Below, piece by piece: positions 61,972-64,000 of a stretch of 64,000 nucleotides of DNA. The notes under the pieces were generated by a model, which saw only the letters and a program-made list of their open reading frames with translations, had not been told where the DNA came from and made no database searches. A program made the position numbers and the translations under genes. Source of the DNA: Bacteroidaceae bacterium (GTDB taxonomy: Bacteria > Bacteroidota > Bacteroidia > Bacteroidales > Bacteroidaceae); NCBI GenBank assembly GCA_017633615.1, contig JAGBPB010000058.1, positions 1-64,000 on the forward strand, written 5' to 3'. Each line of letters begins with the position of its first letter. The stretch's first letter is position 1.

Positions 61972-63645
61972 TCAATTGTTCCACTTCAAGACTACGCCTG
62001 ATTGAACCGGAACGGTAATACGGAGGGGTGAGTCAGGTCTGATATTGATACGGAACGCCTGTTCTGAGAGCAGATCCTGGACCATAACCCCTTCTTTCTC
62101 TTTGATTTCCATGTAATCAAAGGCATGGTCGGGTATGTTGACGGCTGTATAGAGCGGCTGGTCTGTGAAGTTTGTCACAACCAGTATGATATCCTTACCG
62201 TCGGAACGCAGGAAAGCGTACTGGCGGTGTGGGTTGAAATCCGATGACTGCGGGTTTACGTACATCAGGTCAAAGAATTTGCCGTTCCTGATACAGTTTT
62301 CCTGATTGCAGATGCGTAACAGAGTGGAGTAGAAATGCCTCAACTCACGCTCAGGTACAGTGAGGCGTTCATCATCCCAAAGACCGTCATTGTAGAGGCG
62401 GGTAAGGGTATCGGGAGCCCAATAATCAAATATAGTGGTGCGTCCGTCAACTCCGCTGAATCCTTCCTGGTTCATGCCTTTTTCTCCTATTTCCTGACCG
62501 GCATAGACCATTACAGGACAGGTGTCTATGAGTGCAGATACTATCATGGGCGCACGTCCCTTCTCGGCCTTGTCAGCAAAAAAGCTGGAGGCTATGCGCT
62601 GCTCGTCATGGTTTTCCATGAAATGGAGCATATGAGGCCCGTTGTAACCGTTCTGCTGCCAGCAACGGGTGATGGCGGTGGCCGATTCAGCCCCTATGGT
62701 TACGGCACGTAAAGTGTCGTATAATCCTACCTTATCATATATATAATCAAAGTGCCCGCGGTTTATGTAATCCCAGTATGAACCGGGGTTATAGATTTCT
62801 GCTATAAACTGTACGTTTTTATGGGCTTTCTTGACTCTTGAAACGGCCCAGTCCCAGAACTCCACGGGTACCATCTCAGCCATGTCACAGCGGAATGCGT
62901 CAACACCTTTTGCTGCCCAGAAAAGCAGAATGTCAAGCATCTTTTTCCATGTGTCAGGAACGGGGTCGAAACAGCGCTTGCCGCCAGCCATGTAATCAAC
63001 TCCATAGTTGAGCTTGACTGTTTCATACCAATCTGAATATGAAGGCGTTGCGCTGAATTTGTCATTGCCTGTAGCACGGGCTGGAAACTCCTTGTAATCA
63101 CCCCAATCCGGCTCGCCTGAGAGCTGTTGTCCGGGCAGGTAATAGAAGTTGTTCTGCGGGCTGAAAGAGAGTTGCTGATTATCAGTTTCACCAAGGTCTT
63201 TTACACCCTCTGGCTTGGCTATTGAACGGTACTCGCGGGCCACGTGATTGGGTACGAAATCCATGATGAATTTCATACCGGCAGCATGAACCCTGTTCAC
63301 CAGTGCCTGGAACTCTTCCATACGGTCAGAAACTGACACGGCAAGGTCCGGATCTATGTCATAATAGTCACGTATGGCATAGGGAGAACCTGCGCGTCCT
63401 TTTACTGTTCCGGCATGTGATTCCGGAATGCCGTATTTGCGGTAACTGCTGCAGGAAGCATGGGCTATAAGGCCTGTGAACCATATATGAGTAACTCCCA
63501 TCGACTTGATCTGCTCAAGTACGGTGGGAGTAAAACTGTTCAGTTTGCCTGAGCCGTTGGTCTTGATGTCACCTCCGGAAACGTTTTTTCCGCCACTGTT
63601 GCAGCAGACTCTGGTAAATATCTGGTAGATGACAGCTTTTTCCAT
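61972..63645 (-). CDS. GH13 alpha-amylase family protein
   Basis: The protein has 557 residues from ATG 63645; a longer frame reaches into fabD. GH13 motifs are in order: MDFVPNH (region I), DAFRCDMAE with the nucleophile Asp (region II), FIAEIYNP with the acid Glu (region III) and FMENHDEQ with the stabilising Asp (region IV). No signal peptide is seen, so it is probably cytosolic and acts on maltodextrins or glycogen. The C-terminal ~100 residues form the beta-sandwich of the family. The gene follows fabD with a small gap. Confidence 0.92.
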   Translation of the reverse strand: MEKAVIYQIFTRVCCNSGGKNVSGGDIKTNGSGKLNSFTPTVLEQIKSMGVTHIWFTGLIAHASCSSYRKYGIPESHAGTVKGRAGSPYAIRDYYDIDPDLAVSVSDRMEEFQALVNRVHAAGMKFIMDFVPNHVAREYRSIAKPEGVKDLGETDNQQLSFSPQNNFYYLPGQQLSGEPDWGDYKEFPARATGNDKFSATPSYSDWYETVKLNYGVDYMAGGKRCFDPVPDTWKKMLDILLFWAAKGVDAFRCDMAEMVPVEFWDWAVSRVKKAHKNVQFIAEIYNPGSYWDYINRGHFDYIYDKVGLYDTLRAVTIGAESATAITRCWQQNGYNGPHMLHFMENHDEQRIASSFFADKAEKGRAPMIVSALIDTCPVMVYAGQEIGEKGMNQEGFSGVDGRTTIFDYWAPDTLTRLYNDGLWDDERLTVPERELRHFYSTLLRICNQENCIRNGKFFDLMYVNPQSSDFNPHRQYAFLRSDGKDIILVVTNFTDQPLYTAVNIPDHAFDYMEIKEKEGVMVQDLLSEQAFRINIRPDSPLRITVPVQSGVVLKWNN

Positions 63646-63650
63646 ATGGC

Positions 63651-64000
63651 TTAGCCTCTGATTCTCTTGATAAGACCGGTCAGGACTGCGCCGGGACCGC
63701 ACTCTGTGAACTCTTCAGCACCATCGGCAATCATGTTGAGCACGCTCTGTGTCCAACGAACCGGTGAGTTGAGCTGGGTTACCAGATTTGCCTTGATTTC
63801 ATCGGGGTTTACGTGCGGTTTTGCATCCACGTTCTGGTATATGGGGCATACCGGAGTGTTGAACTGAGTCTCGCTGATAGCAAGGGCAAGCTCATCCTTG
63901 GCGGGAGTCATAAGGGGTGAATGGAAAGCACCGCCTACAACAAGGGGCAGGGCACGCTTGGCGCCGGCCTCTGTCATGAGCGGACATGCGGCGGCTATAG
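63651..64000 (-). CDS. fabD: Malonyl-CoA:ACP transacylase, C-terminal part
   Basis: The frame continues past the right edge; about the last 115 residues are present. FabD loads malonate from CoA to ACP for fatty-acid synthesis, and probably supplies the malonyl-ACP used by the polyene enzymes too. The visible parts are GGAFHSPLMTPAKDEL with the catalytic His, YQNVDAKPH, LVTQLNSPVRWTQSV and the ending ECGPGAVLTGLIKRI. All match FabD. The catalytic Ser lies beyond the window. Confidence 0.95.
   Translation of the reverse strand, partial: IAAACPLMTEAGAKRALPLVVGGAFHSPLMTPAKDELALAISETQFNTPVCPIYQNVDAKPHVNPDEIKANLVTQLNSPVRWTQSVLNMIADGAEEFTECGPGAVLTGLIKRIRG

Overview
The window is chromosomal DNA from a member of the Bacteroidales, probably near Bacteroides or Prevotella. 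The evidence is the end of a Na+-translocating NADH:quinone reductase gene, several ECF sigma/anti-sigma/TonB-receptor modules, a DUF4249 lipoprotein paired with a TonB receptor, a lysine-type SerA, and TAnnTTTG promoter boxes of the Bacteroidetes sigma-ABfr type. No phage, transposase or CRISPR array was seen. Mobile or repeat DNA is limited to small palindromic elements behind genes.

Layout. 1-477 is the end of nqrF. 478-856 holds a REP-like palindrome, a terminator and a ~200-bp inverted-repeat element. 857-3894 carries small secreted proteins and a periplasmic histidine phosphatase. 4057-9857 starts with an ECF sigma factor and a very unusual anti-sigma-like protein: one membrane helix, a TonB-like Pro/Lys linker, a carboxypeptidase-regulatory domain and TonB-receptor plug modules, but no barrel. 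Membrane proteins and a large secreted protein follow. 10009-13751 is an orthodox ECF sigma/FecR/TonB-receptor triad. 13986-17315 is the serine operon (serC, serA, DUF1015). 17356-23643 holds an MmcQ-like protein, free-methionine-(R)-sulfoxide reductase, DUF5131, a C10 cysteine peptidase with a leucine-rich tail, a YigZ-like protein and a GH67 alpha-glucuronidase. 23704-27587 holds a large outer-membrane barrel protein, a small barrel protein and tRNA-Thr(CGU).

The centrepiece is 27701-50655: 25 tightly packed plus-strand genes, many overlapping, forming an aryl-polyene/flexirubin-like biosynthesis and export operon. It encodes one ketoreductase, three complete ketosynthases, two cysteine-less ketosynthase-like partners, two acyl carrier proteins, two hot-dog dehydratases, a thioesterase, a methyltransferase, an acyl-activating ligase, three acyltransferase domains, a glycosyltransferase, two phytoene-desaturase-like flavoenzymes and a B12-type radical SAM protein. 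The export genes are a LolA-like carrier, an MMPL exporter fused to an acyltransferase, a small permease and an outer-membrane barrel-like protein. I infer a conjugated polyene carboxylate attached to a lipid and placed in the outer membrane. No aromatic ammonia-lyase or DarA/DarB-like enzyme is visible, so the starter unit is unknown. A perfect 9-bp-arm palindrome lies just upstream of the first gene.

After the operon come a GH43 lipoprotein, two secreted proteins, a Gfo/Idh/MocA dehydrogenase (minus strand), carA-carB behind a terminator-like leader, a DUF4249/TonB-receptor pair, a GH13 alpha-amylase and the 3' part of fabD. The carA product lacks the amidotransferase nucleophile cysteine, which is a striking departure from the family.
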